Notes: a model not told the origin generated them from the sequence alone. A stretch of 64,000 nt of DNA from Salicibibacter cibarius (GCF_016495725.1 NZ_CP054705.1:1984001-2048000); one strand, 5' to 3'; positions 35,208 through 44,215 are shown, counted from the stretch's first letter. Translations and numbers: made by a program.

Positions 35208-36627
35208 AATATTTAACGACCGCCTGAATATTGATGCCAGTTTTGATGTGGGCGTAAGAAAATTTACCGTGCTCGAAAAAAAAGTGCAAGTGTATTTCGT
35301 GAACAGTTTAAACGATGAACTAATTGCCGTCGAAATTTTGCGGGAACTTATGGACCTTGAAAAATTTGATATGAAGACTAACGATACAAGGGACACCATT
35401 GAAAATCATATTGCCCACATCCAAGTGGATGTTACGGACGATGTTGATAAATGTATTTTCCATCTGTTGTCCGGGCTCATTTTTATTTTAGTTGAAGGGG
35501 AAAGGGAAGCGTTTGTCGTTGATGTTCGCAACTATCCCGGGCGTGAGCCGGCTGAACCCGACACGGAAAGGGTGACCCGCGGTGCCCGTGATGGCTATAC
35601 GGAAAATATCATCGAAAATGCCGGTTTAACGCGCCGGCGTTTGCGTGATGAGCGTTTAAGAAACGAGATTATGCAAGTAGGGGTACGTTCCCAAACAGAT
35701 ATTGTCGTTTCTTATATTAACGGGATTGTGGACCCGGATTTGGTATCGATCGTTAAAAAGGAAATGGAAAAGATAAATGTGGATACGATTACAATGGCCG
35801 ACAAGACCGTGGAAGAATACATTCTTGATCAAGGCTGGAACCCGTTTCCGCTTGTAAGGTTTACGGAACGGCCGGATGTTGCAGCCGAGCATTTGACGGA
35901 AGGCCATATACTCTTGATGGTAGATACGTCACCGACGATCATGATCTTGCCGACGACGATGTTTCATCACGTTCAACATGCGGAAGAATTTCGGCAATCG
36001 ACTGCTGTCGGTACATTTTTGCGCTGGATTCGTTTCCTCGGCATGTTTGCAGCCATGTTTCTCGTCCCTCTCTGGCTTTTATTGGTTTTGGAACCTGATA
36101 TGCTCCCTGAGGTGATTTCGTATGTTGGGCCTTCGGATGATTCCAACGTGCCGGTATTCGCGCAGATGCTCATTGGTGAATTAGGCGTGGAGCTCATTCG
36201 GATGGCTGCCATCCATACTTCTGCTCCTCTCGGAACAGCGCTCGGATTTGTGGCTGCCTTGCTCGTCGGGGAGATCGCCATCGATGTTGGCCTCCTCACC
36301 GCAGAAGTCATTCTTTATGTCGCTTTAGGGGCGGTCGGAATATTTGCTTCGCCAAGCCATGAGCTTGGCGTTGCCTTGAAAATGGTTCGTCTACTCTTTA
36401 TTATTGCGGTAGGCCTTTTCACGTCGTATGGATACGTTATTTCCATTACGGTCGTTTTTATTCTGTTGGTGCAAATGAAACCTTTGAACAAACCTTATTT
36501 ATGGCCGTTCCTTCCCTTTGATCCGGAGGCGATGTGGCAAATAATTGCACGCACAGGTATCCCGAATATGCGTTTTCGGCCGAGGATCGTTGATCCTAAA
36601 GATGTTGTGCGTCAATCAAAGCCGTGA
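35155..36627 (+). CDS. spoVAF: stage V sporulation protein AF (GerA-like)
   Basis: 490-aa spore inner-membrane protein related to germinant-receptor A subunits. N-terminal soluble domain to about residue 290, then membrane segments (FAAMFLVPLWLLLVL, then four to five more near 330-460). In B. subtilis SpoVAF helps amplify the germination ion-release signal. I chose ATG 35155 after GGGAGG. The long overlap with spoVAEa suggests coupled translation. Followed by lysA as in B. subtilis. Confidence 0.93.
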   Translation: MTETKEQTLTNSLKKNDKIFNDRLNIDASFDVGVRKFTVLEKKVQVYFVNSLNDELIAVEILRELMDLEKFDMKTNDTRDTIENHIAHIQVDVTDDVDKCIFHLLSGLIFILVEGEREAFVVDVRNYPGREPAEPDTERVTRGARDGYTENIIENAGLTRRRLRDERLRNEIMQVGVRSQTDIVVSYINGIVDPDLVSIVKKEMEKINVDTITMADKTVEEYILDQGWNPFPLVRFTERPDVAAEHLTEGHILLMVDTSPTIMILPTTMFHHVQHAEEFRQSTAVGTFLRWIRFLGMFAAMFLVPLWLLLVLEPDMLPEVISYVGPSDDSNVPVFAQMLIGELGVELIRMAAIHTSAPLGTALGFVAALLVGEIAIDVGLLTAEVILYVALGAVGIFASPSHELGVALKMVRLLFIIAVGLFTSYGYVISITVVFILLVQMKPLNKPYLWPFLPFDPEAMWQIIARTGIPNMRFRPRIVDPKDVVRQSKP

Positions 36628-36681
36628 TGGACTTCACGGAAATCATTTGCTAATATTAGGCATGAAGTGGGGGAGTGAAAC

Positions 36682-37992
36682 ATGTTCATGTCCGTAATGA
36701 CGAAAAAAAGAAACGAACAAGGCCATTTAATGATCGGAGATATAGATGCAGTGCGCTTGGCAGAGCAATATCAAACGCCGATGTTCGCCTACGATGTTAA
36801 TGCCATTCGTAATAAAGCGCGCGCGTTTAAACGCGCATTTGAACAAACGGGGATCGATTATCAAGTGGCTTATGCAAGTAAAGCTTTTAGTTGTATCGCG
36901 ATGGTTCAACTGGTCCACGAAGAAGGGTTAAGCCTTGATGTTGTATCCGGCGGTGAACTTTATACGGCTATACAAGCAGGTTTTCCAATGGAAAACGTTC
37001 ACTTTAACGGAAACAACAAAAGCAGACAGGAAATTAGAGAGGCTTTACAAGCAGGCATTGGCTGCTTCGTTGTCGATAACTTTCATGAACTGGAATTGTT
37101 GGAAGAAGAATGCGAGCGTCTGCAAACACAAACAAACATTTTACTGAGAATCACTCCGGGCGTTGAGGGAACCACGCATAGTTATATATCTACGGGCGGA
37201 GAGGATTCCAAGTTTGGTTTTGATCTTTTTAACGGACAGGCAGAAGCAGCTGTAGAACAGTCTCTTGCTGTCTCATCCATACAATTGCAAGGTTTGCATT
37301 TTCATATCGGTTCACAGCTTTTTGAAACCTCAGTGCTGACGAAGGCAATCGCAACCCTCTATCGCCACATCGAGCATTGGCATACGCTTCATGGGTTTAT
37401 CCCAGAGGTCATCAATGCCGGCGGAGGGTTTGGGATCAGCTATACCCGCTATGATGAGCCGTTGGAACCGGAAGCGTTCGTGGAGACAATTGTGCATTCG
37501 ATACGCGAAGAAAGCGGAAGGTGCCATCTTCCCCTGCCGGAAGTATGGATTGAACCGGGACGTTCAATCGTTGGCGAAGCGGGAACAACGTTGTACACGA
37601 TCGGATCCCAAAAAGAAATAGAACATGTGCGCCATTATGTGAGTGTTGACGGGGGAATGACGGATAATATTCGTCCGGCATTATATGGCGCCCGCTACGA
37701 GGCCGAATTGGCCAACCGTGTCACACAACAGAATGAGAAGATGTATGCGGTTGCCGGTAAAGCTTGTGAAAGCGGGGATATGCTCATATACGATCTTCCA
37801 CTGCCAACGGTAAAAAGCGGGGATATATTGGCTGTCTTTTCAACCGGTGCCTACGGTTACGCGATGGCCAGCAATTACAATCGTTTGCCTCGTCCGCCGG
37901 TTGTTTTTGTGGAAAATGACGAACATCAACTCGTCGTTGAATCGGAAAACTATGCAGATCTCGTTCGTAACGATCGGCCTCTTACTATGTAA
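36682..37992 (+). CDS. lysA: diaminopimelate decarboxylase
   Basis: PLP enzyme making lysine from meso-DAP. 436 aa; the PLP lysine is in YQVAYASKAF near residue 62, the glycine loop GGGFGISYT lies near 250, and the C-terminal active-site CESGDML (GKACESGDM) near 355 completes the dimer site. GGGGGAG precedes the ATG. The gene may be read with spoVA in the forespore; I see no lysine riboswitch or T-box before it. Confidence 0.96.
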   Translation: MFMSVMTKKRNEQGHLMIGDIDAVRLAEQYQTPMFAYDVNAIRNKARAFKRAFEQTGIDYQVAYASKAFSCIAMVQLVHEEGLSLDVVSGGELYTAIQAGFPMENVHFNGNNKSRQEIREALQAGIGCFVVDNFHELELLEEECERLQTQTNILLRITPGVEGTTHSYISTGGEDSKFGFDLFNGQAEAAVEQSLAVSSIQLQGLHFHIGSQLFETSVLTKAIATLYRHIEHWHTLHGFIPEVINAGGGFGISYTRYDEPLEPEAFVETIVHSIREESGRCHLPLPEVWIEPGRSIVGEAGTTLYTIGSQKEIEHVRHYVSVDGGMTDNIRPALYGARYEAELANRVTQQNEKMYAVAGKACESGDMLIYDLPLPTVKSGDILAVFSTGAYGYAMASNYNRLPRPPVVFVENDEHQLVVESENYADLVRNDRPLTM

Positions 37993-38035
37993 AAATAAAA
38001 ATAAACCTTGAACATTTTCCAAAATACATGTACAC

Positions 38036-38087
38036 TTAGAAACCGTTAACGAAAAATAGAGACACATGTTTCTAAATTGCTTTTTTT
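38036..38087 (+). terminator. possible terminator after lysA
   Basis: TTAGAAAC/GTTTCTAA 8-bp stem with a 24-nt loop, then ATTGCTTTTTTT. The long loop makes it only moderately convincing. Confidence 0.45.
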
Positions 38088-38109
38088 GGTTATCCTATGT
38101 GTAAAGCTT

Positions 38110-38245
38110 TATCCCGGTGGTAAGCGCCCGTAAAACTCCCGCTTCACACCTGTAAGCGGGAGTTAACGGGCGACTAACACCCCGATTGGTTCAACTAGCC
38201 ATCAGAGGGAGTAAAGCGCCCCCTCCGATGAAAGTTTCACTGTAT
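38110..38245 (+). other. structured orphan element, possible IS605/TnpB-type end or RNA
   Basis: A nested hairpin CGCCCGT-AACTCCCGCTT/AAGCGGGAGTT-ACGGGCG is followed by a spacer (ACTAACACCCCGATTGG) and a second hairpin CATCAGAGGGAG/CCCCCTCCGATG that ends GAAAGTTTCACT. No ORF. The second half resembles the right ends and guide-RNA scaffolds of TnpB-carrying IS605-like elements as I remember them. A 14-nt piece (CCCGGTGGTAAGCG) recurs in reverse at about 40350. No transposase gene is near. Confidence 0.5.
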
Positions 38246-38276
38246 CCATGGGCAGGAATGAGAGGAGCTAAGGCAG

Positions 38277-38624
38277 ATGATCATTAAATACAAACCCGCA
38301 TATCGAAAGATCGCGATGGGTTTGCTGTCCTATACGCCTGAGCTTAAAGAAGTAAAAACGTTGCAAGAAACGATGGATGAATACGAAAACGATGAATCAA
38401 TGAAACTGTATCTGTGGAAAAAAGAAGAGGATATTGTCGGGGTTATTGGTTTTCAAGAATGCGCGAATGGGGAGGTTATGCTCCGACATATTTGCGTAAA
38501 CCCTTCTTATCGACATGAAGGGATGGGAGAGACCATTCTTTCCGCGATGGAAGAAAGGTTAGGGAAAACGTTTATCGCTTCTGATGTTACCCGGGAGTTT
38601 CTTGAAAAACGAAAAAGCAAATAG
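38277..38624 (+). CDS. ribT: GNAT-family acetyltransferase RibT
   Basis: 115-aa GNAT protein with the acetyl-CoA loop VNPSYRHEGMGETIL near residue 76. Size and position just upstream of scpA match RibT, which in B. subtilis closes the riboflavin operon; ribDEBAH are not present here. Substrate unknown. Starts at ATG 38277; a terminator follows. Confidence 0.8.
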   Translation: MIIKYKPAYRKIAMGLLSYTPELKEVKTLQETMDEYENDESMKLYLWKKEEDIVGVIGFQECANGEVMLRHICVNPSYRHEGMGETILSAMEERLGKTFIASDVTREFLEKRKSK

Positions 38625-38634
38625 AGCTTTACAG

Positions 38635-38672
38635 GCGCCGGAGAGCAGTTTTCCTCATCCGGCGTCTTTTTT
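38635..38672 (+). terminator. terminator after ribT
   Basis: GCGCCGG and CCGGCGT pair across a loop of about 17 nt; six T follow. The hairpin element copy 6 starts right after. Confidence 0.75.
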
Positions 38673-38762
38673 CACTTTAAAAATGTTTAACTTTGTTAAA
38701 GTATAAGTAAAACTAAGGCTTCCACTTGAAAGACTTGGTGGAAGCCAAGTCTTTCTAACGTA
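38668..38762 (+). repeat. dispersed multi-hairpin element, copy 6 (variant)
   Basis: CACTTTAAAAATGTTTAACTT lead and the hairpin GGCTTCCAC-TTGAAAGACTTG-GTGGAAGCC, nearly the same as copy 1, ending in TCTTTCTAACG just before the scpA promoter region. Confidence 0.85.
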
Positions 38763-38828
38763 CGGTCAAGAAATAGAGTAAACATGTTATAATAGGGATT
38801 ATTGGGACGAATTGGGGGGCTTCTCGTC

Positions 38829-39599
38829 TTGGCGGAAGAACGGTATAGTGTGAAATTGGATAGCTTCGAAGGCCCATTGGATTTGCTTTTACACCTCATC
38901 AAACAAGCTGAGGTTGATATTTATGATATTCCGGTTGCTCAAATAACAGAACAGTATATGACGTATATCCATGAGATGCAGGAGTTGGAGTTGGACATTG
39001 CAAGCGAATACCTTGTGATGGCTTCCACACTTCTGGCCATTAAAAGCCAAATGTTATTGCCAAAGCAAGATGTTTGGGCGGATGAAGATTTGGAAGAATG
39101 GGAAGCGTGGCCGGAGGAGGACCCCCGCGAAGCGCTCGTCGCACAGTTGGAAGCCTACCGTGCCTATAAGCGGGCAGCAACCGAATTGATGGAACGGCAG
39201 GCAGAGCGAGATCATTTTTTCAGCAAAGCACCAAGTAAAATAACACCCTCCACGGAACATAGAAATGAACCGGTGAAGATTGAATCTTCTCTATCGGAAA
39301 TGTTGCAGGCGTACCAGAAATTAAAATGGCGCATTCGTGTAAATCGGCCGCGGACGACAACGGTGGAAACCGAAAAATGGACGATTGAAGATAAAATGCA
39401 GACGATCCGTACATGCGTTTCACAAAGTGCGGAACCGACTCCTTTTTTGCAAATGTATACAAAAGGGGAAGTACATGAACAAGTCATCGCTTTCATGGCT
39501 CTTTTGCAATTGATGAAGGAGAAAGCCGTGGTATGTAATCAGGGGGGGAATTTTGCGGCTATTTACATACAATCACGGGAGGAAACGAAACATGGATAG
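38829..39599 (+). CDS. scpA: segregation and condensation protein A
   Basis: Kleisin subunit of the SMC condensin complex that organises replicated origins. 256 aa; N-terminal kleisin motif VKLDSFEGPLDLLLHLI at residues 7-23 and C-terminal winged-helix that contacts SMC. TTG 38829 follows GGGGGGC; the frame is open further up but without a better start. Overlaps scpB by 8 bp. Confidence 0.95.
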   Translation: MAEERYSVKLDSFEGPLDLLLHLIKQAEVDIYDIPVAQITEQYMTYIHEMQELELDIASEYLVMASTLLAIKSQMLLPKQDVWADEDLEEWEAWPEEDPREALVAQLEAYRAYKRAATELMERQAERDHFFSKAPSKITPSTEHRNEPVKIESSLSEMLQAYQKLKWRIRVNRPRTTTVETEKWTIEDKMQTIRTCVSQSAEPTPFLQMYTKGEVHEQVIAFMALLQLMKEKAVVCNQGGNFAAIYIQSREETKHG

Positions 39600-40173
39600 A
39601 GACGTCGCGCTCATTCTTGAGACATTGTTATATGTGAGTGGAGACGAAGGCTTGGAAGTGGCACACGCATCTGAAGTGCTTGGCATCGACCGTTCGACGG
39701 TCATTCATGAATTACAGAAATTGGTGTCCCGGTTCGAAGCAGAGGCACGGCCGCTCGTGATTTTGCAGTTCGGATCCCGTTTTCAAATGACGACAAGGCC
39801 TGAGTTTTCCGATTACGTACAGGCCTATGCTGCTCCGCCTCAACGAGGGAAGCTTTCGCAAGCGGCCTTGGAGACATTGGCGATTGTCGCTTATCAACAG
39901 CCGGTCACACGTGCAACCATTGAAGATATCAGAGGGGTAAACGCGGATCGAGCCATCGCGACCTTAACCGGGAAAGGGTTGATTGAAGAAGCGGGCCGTG
40001 TCAAAGGTGCCGGCCGAGCGATTCTTTACGAAACAACCGACCGTTTTTTAGATATTTTCCATTTATCCTCACTTGAAGACTTGCCTTCGATCACGGAAGA
40101 CGAAGGAGGAGAACAACTGGATCTGTTCTCATCCGGGTACCGGGAGAGCCAAAATGATGACTTTCATTCGTGA
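39592..40173 (+). CDS. scpB: segregation and condensation protein B
   Basis: KITE subunit of SMC-ScpAB. 193 aa with two winged helices (ILETLLYVSGDEGLEV, and KLSQAALETLAIVAYQQPVTR) and GVNADRAIATLTGKGLIEE. ATG 39592 follows GGAGG inside the end of scpA, so translation is coupled. Confidence 0.95.
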   Translation: MDRDVALILETLLYVSGDEGLEVAHASEVLGIDRSTVIHELQKLVSRFEAEARPLVILQFGSRFQMTTRPEFSDYVQAYAAPPQRGKLSQAALETLAIVAYQQPVTRATIEDIRGVNADRAIATLTGKGLIEEAGRVKGAGRAILYETTDRFLDIFHLSSLEDLPSITEDEGGEQLDLFSSGYRESQNDDFHS

Positions 40174-40194
40174 GTCATGAGGACAACCCCTTGC

Positions 40195-40372
40195 TCCATA
40201 TATATAGCAGAGGTCAGAAATCAGAAGCCAGAGGCCGGATTCATGATATGTCAAAGAAGCGACCGGCTTCCGGGAAATCTGATGTTCCGGCATCCAACAT
40301 CTGATATCTGGAAAGGGCTTCTGGCTTCCGATGTCTGAATCCCGGAAAAATAGACGCTTACCACCGGGAGAA
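40195..40372. repeat. long imperfect inverted repeat of the GGTCAGA type
   Basis: CAGAAATCAGAAGCCAGAGGCC (40212-40233, read in parts) is mirrored by GGCTTCTGGCTTCCGATGTCTG at about 40316-40337, with CCGGCTTCCGG and CATCTGATATCTGG between. Shorter relatives stand before deoB (28233-28260). The end contains CGCTTACCACCGGGAG, the reverse complement of part of the 38110 element. No ORF. Confidence 0.6.
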
Positions 40373-40403
40373 ATCCTACTGTTTATAAGGGAGTGAGGAC
40401 ACG

Positions 40404-41264
40404 ATTACGGAATGGGAAGCATATAAAGGGGAAGTGAAACAGTGGCTCGATGAACTGGAGGCATTCCTGGAATATGAGGAACCTCGTGCATTTGATGCCG
40501 ACGGGACGAGAGAGAGAATTTCGGCCATCCGTGGGGAAATTGACCATTTGTCCGTCGGTGAATCAGCACAATTGACGCAATGGGTGGAGGAAATTGAGAA
40601 GGCATTAAGCGAAAACGAGCGATCAAGCAAAGCGGATCCCGTTCCGCCGGGGGGACACGAGCTGCCGCCGCTTCCGTACGCTTACGATGCATTGGAACCG
40701 TATATTGATGCAGAAATCATGTACCTTCATCATGACTCCCACCATCGAACGTATGTGGAAGGGTTAAATGAGGCCGAAGAAAAAATGGAAGAAGCGCGCA
40801 GGAATAATGATTACGAACTTATTTCCCATTGGGAACGTGAAGCGGCTTTTCATGGTGCCGGCCATTATTTGCATACCATTTTTTGGACGATCATGGATCC
40901 GCACGGCGGCGGAAAACCTAAAGGGGATTTACTTGCCATGATCGAAAGGGATTTTGGGAGTTTTGAACGTTTCCGCGCCCATTTTACAGCTGCCGCCGAA
41001 GAATTGGGTTCACCGGGCTGGGCGATTCTCGTTTGGTCCCCCCGTTCTCATCGATTGGAAATTTTAAACGCAGAACTCCACCATTATTTAACCCAATGGG
41101 ACGTCATTCCGTTACTCGCATTGGATGTTTGGGAACATGCTTATTATTTGCAGTATAAAACGGATAAAGCAGCCTATATAGAGAATTGGTGGGAAGTCGT
41201 TAATTGGCCTGCCGTTGGGCGAAGGTTGGATGTGGCAAAGCAAGTGAAATGGAATCCATATTAA
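40404..41264 (+). CDS. sodF: superoxide dismutase with N-terminal extension (SodF type)
   Basis: Fe/Mn-type SOD domain from about residue 90 (LPPLPYAYDALEPYI, ligand region MYLHHDSHHRTYVEGL, FHGAGHYLHTIFW, GWAILVW and the DVWEHAYYLQYK metal motif) preceded by about 85 residues of acidic helical extension, as in B. subtilis SodF. No signal peptide is visible. I place the start at an ATT (40404), because GGGAGTGAGG is ideally spaced and the extra ten residues align with the SodF N-terminus from memory. GTG 40434 is the conventional alternative (276 aa). A terminator follows. Confidence 0.85.
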   Translation: MTEWEAYKGEVKQWLDELEAFLEYEEPRAFDADGTRERISAIRGEIDHLSVGESAQLTQWVEEIEKALSENERSSKADPVPPGGHELPPLPYAYDALEPYIDAEIMYLHHDSHHRTYVEGLNEAEEKMEEARRNNDYELISHWEREAAFHGAGHYLHTIFWTIMDPHGGGKPKGDLLAMIERDFGSFERFRAHFTAAAEELGSPGWAILVWSPRSHRLEILNAELHHYLTQWDVIPLLALDVWEHAYYLQYKTDKAAYIENWWEVVNWPAVGRRLDVAKQVKWNPY

Positions 41265-41280
41265 TCATGTTGTGAAGAAA

Positions 41281-41312
41281 AACTGTTTCCGGACCGGAGA
41301 CAGTTTTTTTGG
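41281..41312 (+). terminator. terminator after sodF
   Basis: AACTGTTTCCGG/CCGGAGACAGTT, almost perfect 12-bp stem, then seven T. Confidence 0.92.
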
Positions 41313-41405
41313 TAGGTAAGAAAGTATAAAACGACTTTCTTACCTACATAAGTTGAGCGAAGGCTTCCGCCATAAAAGCTTGGCGAAAAACCAAGTTTTC
41401 TAAAT
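41311..41405 (+). repeat. dispersed multi-hairpin element, copy 7 (full length)
   Basis: GGTAGGTAAGAAAGT/ACTTTCTTACCTAC is a 14-bp stem, followed by ATAAGTTGAGCGAAGGCTTCC and the second hairpin GCCATAAAAGCTTGGC with CTTGGCGAAAAACCAAG. Complete form of the family; copy 8 lies 77 nt further on in the same direction. Confidence 0.88.
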
Positions 41406-41481
41406 GCGTACAGGCAAGTTTTTCTAACGAACGAGATGCATGTGAGGCTGCTGTAATCTCATACTAACGGTACGCTATGTT

Positions 41482-41577
41482 TTGGTAGGTAAGAAAGTAT
41501 AAAACAACTTTCTTACCTACATAAGTTGAGCGAAGGCTTCCGCCATAAAAGCTTGGCGAAAAGCCAAGTATTCTAAG
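41482..41577 (+). repeat. dispersed multi-hairpin element, copy 8 (full length)
   Basis: Differs from copy 7 at only a few bases. It ends immediately before the ribosome-binding site of the YhcN-type lipoprotein gene, so it lies in that gene's leader or promoter. Confidence 0.88.
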
Positions 41578-41592
41578 AAAGGAAGAACAATC

Positions 41593-42111
41593 ATGTCCAA
41601 TCGTCATTATCAAATGCTTGCTTTCTGTTTGTTTCTCACGATGGTTTTGTTATCCGCTTGCGGCTCAGCCGCCGGTGAAGAGCCGCCGAAAAGGGAACCG
41701 GATATGATTAGCCACCATTCACGTGAGTCGGTAAACCCACCGCCGGAAACATCGATGTATGAAAATGCAGATGCTCAGGAAGAACAGTCTTTAGCCCAAC
41801 AAGCGAAGGCATCCACAGAGGAGATGGCGCAAGTGACGGATGCCCAAGCCGTTTCATTGGACAACCACCTCTACATTGTCCCGGAAGTGACGCACGGCAC
41901 CCGGTGGAATTTGGAAGCCTTTCGAGAAGAAGGGCGTGAGCATTTAAAAGACACATTGCCCGGGGATACTGTTATTCACCTATCAACGGATCAAAAAGCA
42001 AAGATGGAGCTGAAACAGCTCACCGAAGACATTCAAAACGATACGGTAAGCGGGGAAGAGCTTGATCGGCGTTTGGAAAGCATTCAAGAATTTATGAAAA
42101 CGGACGTATGA
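41593..42111 (+). CDS. YhcN/YlaJ-type sporulation lipoprotein
   Basis: 172-aa lipoprotein with signal peptide and lipobox LLSACG (Cys23), then a disordered acidic stretch and a compact domain (DAQAVSLDNHLYIVPEVTHG ... FREEGREHLKDTLPGDTVIH). The pattern matches spore-associated YhcN/YlaJ proteins. It begins a cluster with spoVAC, spoVAD and spoVAEb, as in some extra spoVA operons that carry a YhcN gene and no spoVAA or spoVAB. The exact role is not known; probably the spore inner membrane. Confidence 0.82.
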   Translation: MSNRHYQMLAFCLFLTMVLLSACGSAAGEEPPKREPDMISHHSRESVNPPPETSMYENADAQEEQSLAQQAKASTEEMAQVTDAQAVSLDNHLYIVPEVTHGTRWNLEAFREEGREHLKDTLPGDTVIHLSTDQKAKMELKQLTEDIQNDTVSGEELDRRLESIQEFMKTDV

Positions 42112-42120
42112 AAGGAACGA

Positions 42121-42600
42121 ATGGTTATGGCAAATTCAAAATCAAACATGGAAACCGAAACATACAAACAAGTGGCTAAGCGCATGGAACCCCCTCGTCC
42201 ACTGGGGATGAGGTGTTTAAAAGCTTTTCTCGTCGGCGGGTTGATTTGTCTCATAGGTCAATGCATTCAAACGTTTTACATGGCATTTTTTAATTTCAAC
42301 GAAGCAACCGTGGGGAGTCCAACGGTGGCTACATTGATCTTCATCGCGGTAGTGTTGACTGGTTTTGGCGTCTATGATAAGTTCTCCCAGTTTTCCGGCG
42401 GTGGCACAATCGTACCGGTCACCGGCTTTGCGAATGCCATGGCATCCACGGCGATTGAATACCGGAGCGAAGGATACGTCCTCGGTGTCGGAGGCAACAT
42501 GTTTAAACTGGCGGGTTCCGTCATCGTCTTCGGTACGGTTGCGGCATTCATCATTGGAATCATCTATGCCATTGTCACGCAACAGTGGGGGGTTATGTAA
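42121..42600 (+). CDS. spoVAC: stage V sporulation protein AC
   Basis: Membrane channel component for Ca-dipicolinate release; in B. subtilis SpoVAC is mechanosensitive. 159 aa with hydrophobic segments at about 30-50, 67-85, 103-118 and 128-152, and the conserved GGGTIVPVTGFANAMAS. Start ATG 42121 behind AAAGGAAC; ATG 42127 is also possible. The stop overlaps the spoVAD start. Confidence 0.94.
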   Translation: MVMANSKSNMETETYKQVAKRMEPPRPLGMRCLKAFLVGGLICLIGQCIQTFYMAFFNFNEATVGSPTVATLIFIAVVLTGFGVYDKFSQFSGGGTIVPVTGFANAMASTAIEYRSEGYVLGVGGNMFKLAGSVIVFGTVAAFIIGIIYAIVTQQWGVM

Positions 42601-43613
42601 TGTTCACCGGAAAACAAAGTTGGGCGTTCCCAACGTATCCGAGCATTCTTTCTTCCGGGGTTGTCGCCGGTCCGTTCGAAGCACAAAGCCCGTTGAAAGA
42701 TACATTTGATTATATATTTGACGACCGTCGCATGGGGGAAAATACGTTTGAAAAAGCCCAAGTGGTGCTCATGGAAGAAGCTTGCCAACAAGCCGTGCAG
42801 AAAGCCGGAAAAACGATGCAAGATGTTGCATTTATTTATGGCGGTGACCTTATTAATCAAGATACGGGGACAAGCTTTGCCATGCGGACGTTAAACGTCC
42901 CGTATTACGGTTTGTTCGGCGCTTGTTCAACATCGATGGAAGCGTTGTCGCTAGCGGCACAAGCGGTGGAGTTAGGGGCGCCTCTTGTATTGGCGGGGAC
43001 GGCCAGTCATTACGCCGCGATTGAAAAGCAATTTCGTTTTCCGATCGAATATGGCGCACAGCGCCCGCTAACGGCACAACGTACCGTAACCGCGGGAGGA
43101 GCAGCTTTGCTCGGCCCGAATGGATCGAATATTATCGTGACAAAATCGACAATCGGAAAGGTCGTCGATCATGGAATAAAGGATCCATATAATATGGGTG
43201 CCGCGATGGCTCCGGCAGCCGTTGATACGATTCTGGCCCACTTTGAGGATTTCCAGGTAGACGAGAACGACTATGATTTGATTATTACCGGGGATTTGGG
43301 TAATGTTGGACGTTCGCTCGCGCTGGAATGGTTCCGGCAGAAAGAACACCCGATGCCGGAAGCGAAGTTTCAAGATTGCGGTTTGCTTATTTATGAAAAT
43401 GCGCCGGAGGCGATGGCAGGCGCAAGCGGAACCGGCTGCTCGGCAGCGGTCATATTCGGAAAAATTTTGGATGACATTACGAACGGACGTTTGAAACGCG
43501 TGTTAGCCGTAGCAACGGGAGCGCTTCTTTCCCCTGTTACGACCCAACAAAAAGAATCGATTCCTGGGATTGCCCATGCAGTAACGTTGGAAGCGAAGGG
43601 GGGATCCGCATGA
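42600..43613 (+). CDS. spoVAD: stage V sporulation protein AD
   Basis: DPA-binding protein with a thiolase-like fold. 337 aa; [20 protein letters not shown] near 100 marks the ketoacyl-synthase-like active-site region and GDLGNVGRS lies near 230. ATG 42600 overlaps the spoVAC stop by one base. Overlaps spoVAEb by 4 bp. Confidence 0.95.
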   Translation: MFTGKQSWAFPTYPSILSSGVVAGPFEAQSPLKDTFDYIFDDRRMGENTFEKAQVVLMEEACQQAVQKAGKTMQDVAFIYGGDLINQDTGTSFAMRTLNVPYYGLFGACSTSMEALSLAAQAVELGAPLVLAGTASHYAAIEKQFRFPIEYGAQRPLTAQRTVTAGGAALLGPNGSNIIVTKSTIGKVVDHGIKDPYNMGAAMAPAAVDTILAHFEDFQVDENDYDLIITGDLGNVGRSLALEWFRQKEHPMPEAKFQDCGLLIYENAPEAMAGASGTGCSAAVIFGKILDDITNGRLKRVLAVATGALLSPVTTQQKESIPGIAHAVTLEAKGGSA

Positions 43614-43960
43614 TTTTCTTTTGGGCGTTTGTTGTCGGGGGTTTGATATGTGTGATCGGTCAATTAATGATGGACGGTTTAAAGCTGAGCCCTGCCCATA
43701 CGTTAGCCACACTTGTAGTAAGCGGAGCAATTTTGGATGGGCTTGGCATTTATGAACGTTTAATCGATTTTGCAGGCGCAGGAGCGACCGTTCCAATCAC
43801 CAGTTTCGGCAATCAGCTTGTGCACGGGGCGATGACGGAAGCTGACAATTCCGGCCTTATCGGCGTTTTGACAGGGATTTTTCAAATCACCAGCAGTGGG
43901 ATTTCTGCAGCGATTATTTTCTCTTTTATCGCAGCGTTAATTTTTAAGCCTAAAGGGTGA
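43610..43960 (+). CDS. spoVAEB: stage V sporulation protein AEb
   Basis: 116-aa membrane protein with three hydrophobic segments, homologous in layout to SpoVAC ([24 protein letters not shown]). Forms part of the DPA transport complex. Ends the cluster; a terminator lies 80 nt on. The partner genes AEa and AF are 7 kb upstream in this genome. Confidence 0.94.
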   Translation: MIFFWAFVVGGLICVIGQLMMDGLKLSPAHTLATLVVSGAILDGLGIYERLIDFAGAGATVPITSFGNQLVHGAMTEADNSGLIGVLTGIFQITSSGISAAIIFSFIAALIFKPKG

Positions 43961-44040
43961 TGGGGGCGTCTGCCCCTTCTTCACATACTTCATATACATA
44001 ACTTGTCTATTTACGCATACATTTTCATAAAGTGGAACTT

Positions 44041-44072
44041 CCATCAGATGTGGCTTTCCTCTGATGGTTTTA
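44041..44072 (+). terminator. terminator after spoVAEb
   Basis: CCATCAGA/TCTGATGG 8-bp stem, 11-nt loop, TTTT tail. Confidence 0.7.
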
Positions 44073-44215
44073 AGGAACGCCGGTTAAGATCGCCACTTCC
44101 TGTGGCAACGCCGTTTCCGGAAATCAGAAATTGGAACCGGGGATCGGAAGATCATTCTCCGTTTGCTGTAAAAGGTTTTTCCGAGCTCTGAAATAGTAGG
44201 ATGAGGAGGTGAGTA

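Noticed and set aside
37993-38276. Riboswitch or T-box before ribT or after lysA
   Set aside because: The hairpins do not show FMN, lysine or T-box core sequences; listed instead as an orphan structured element.
44003-44191. 62-codon open frame between spoVAEb and dacB
   Set aside because: It contains the terminator hairpin after spoVAEb and has no ribosome-binding site or family resemblance.
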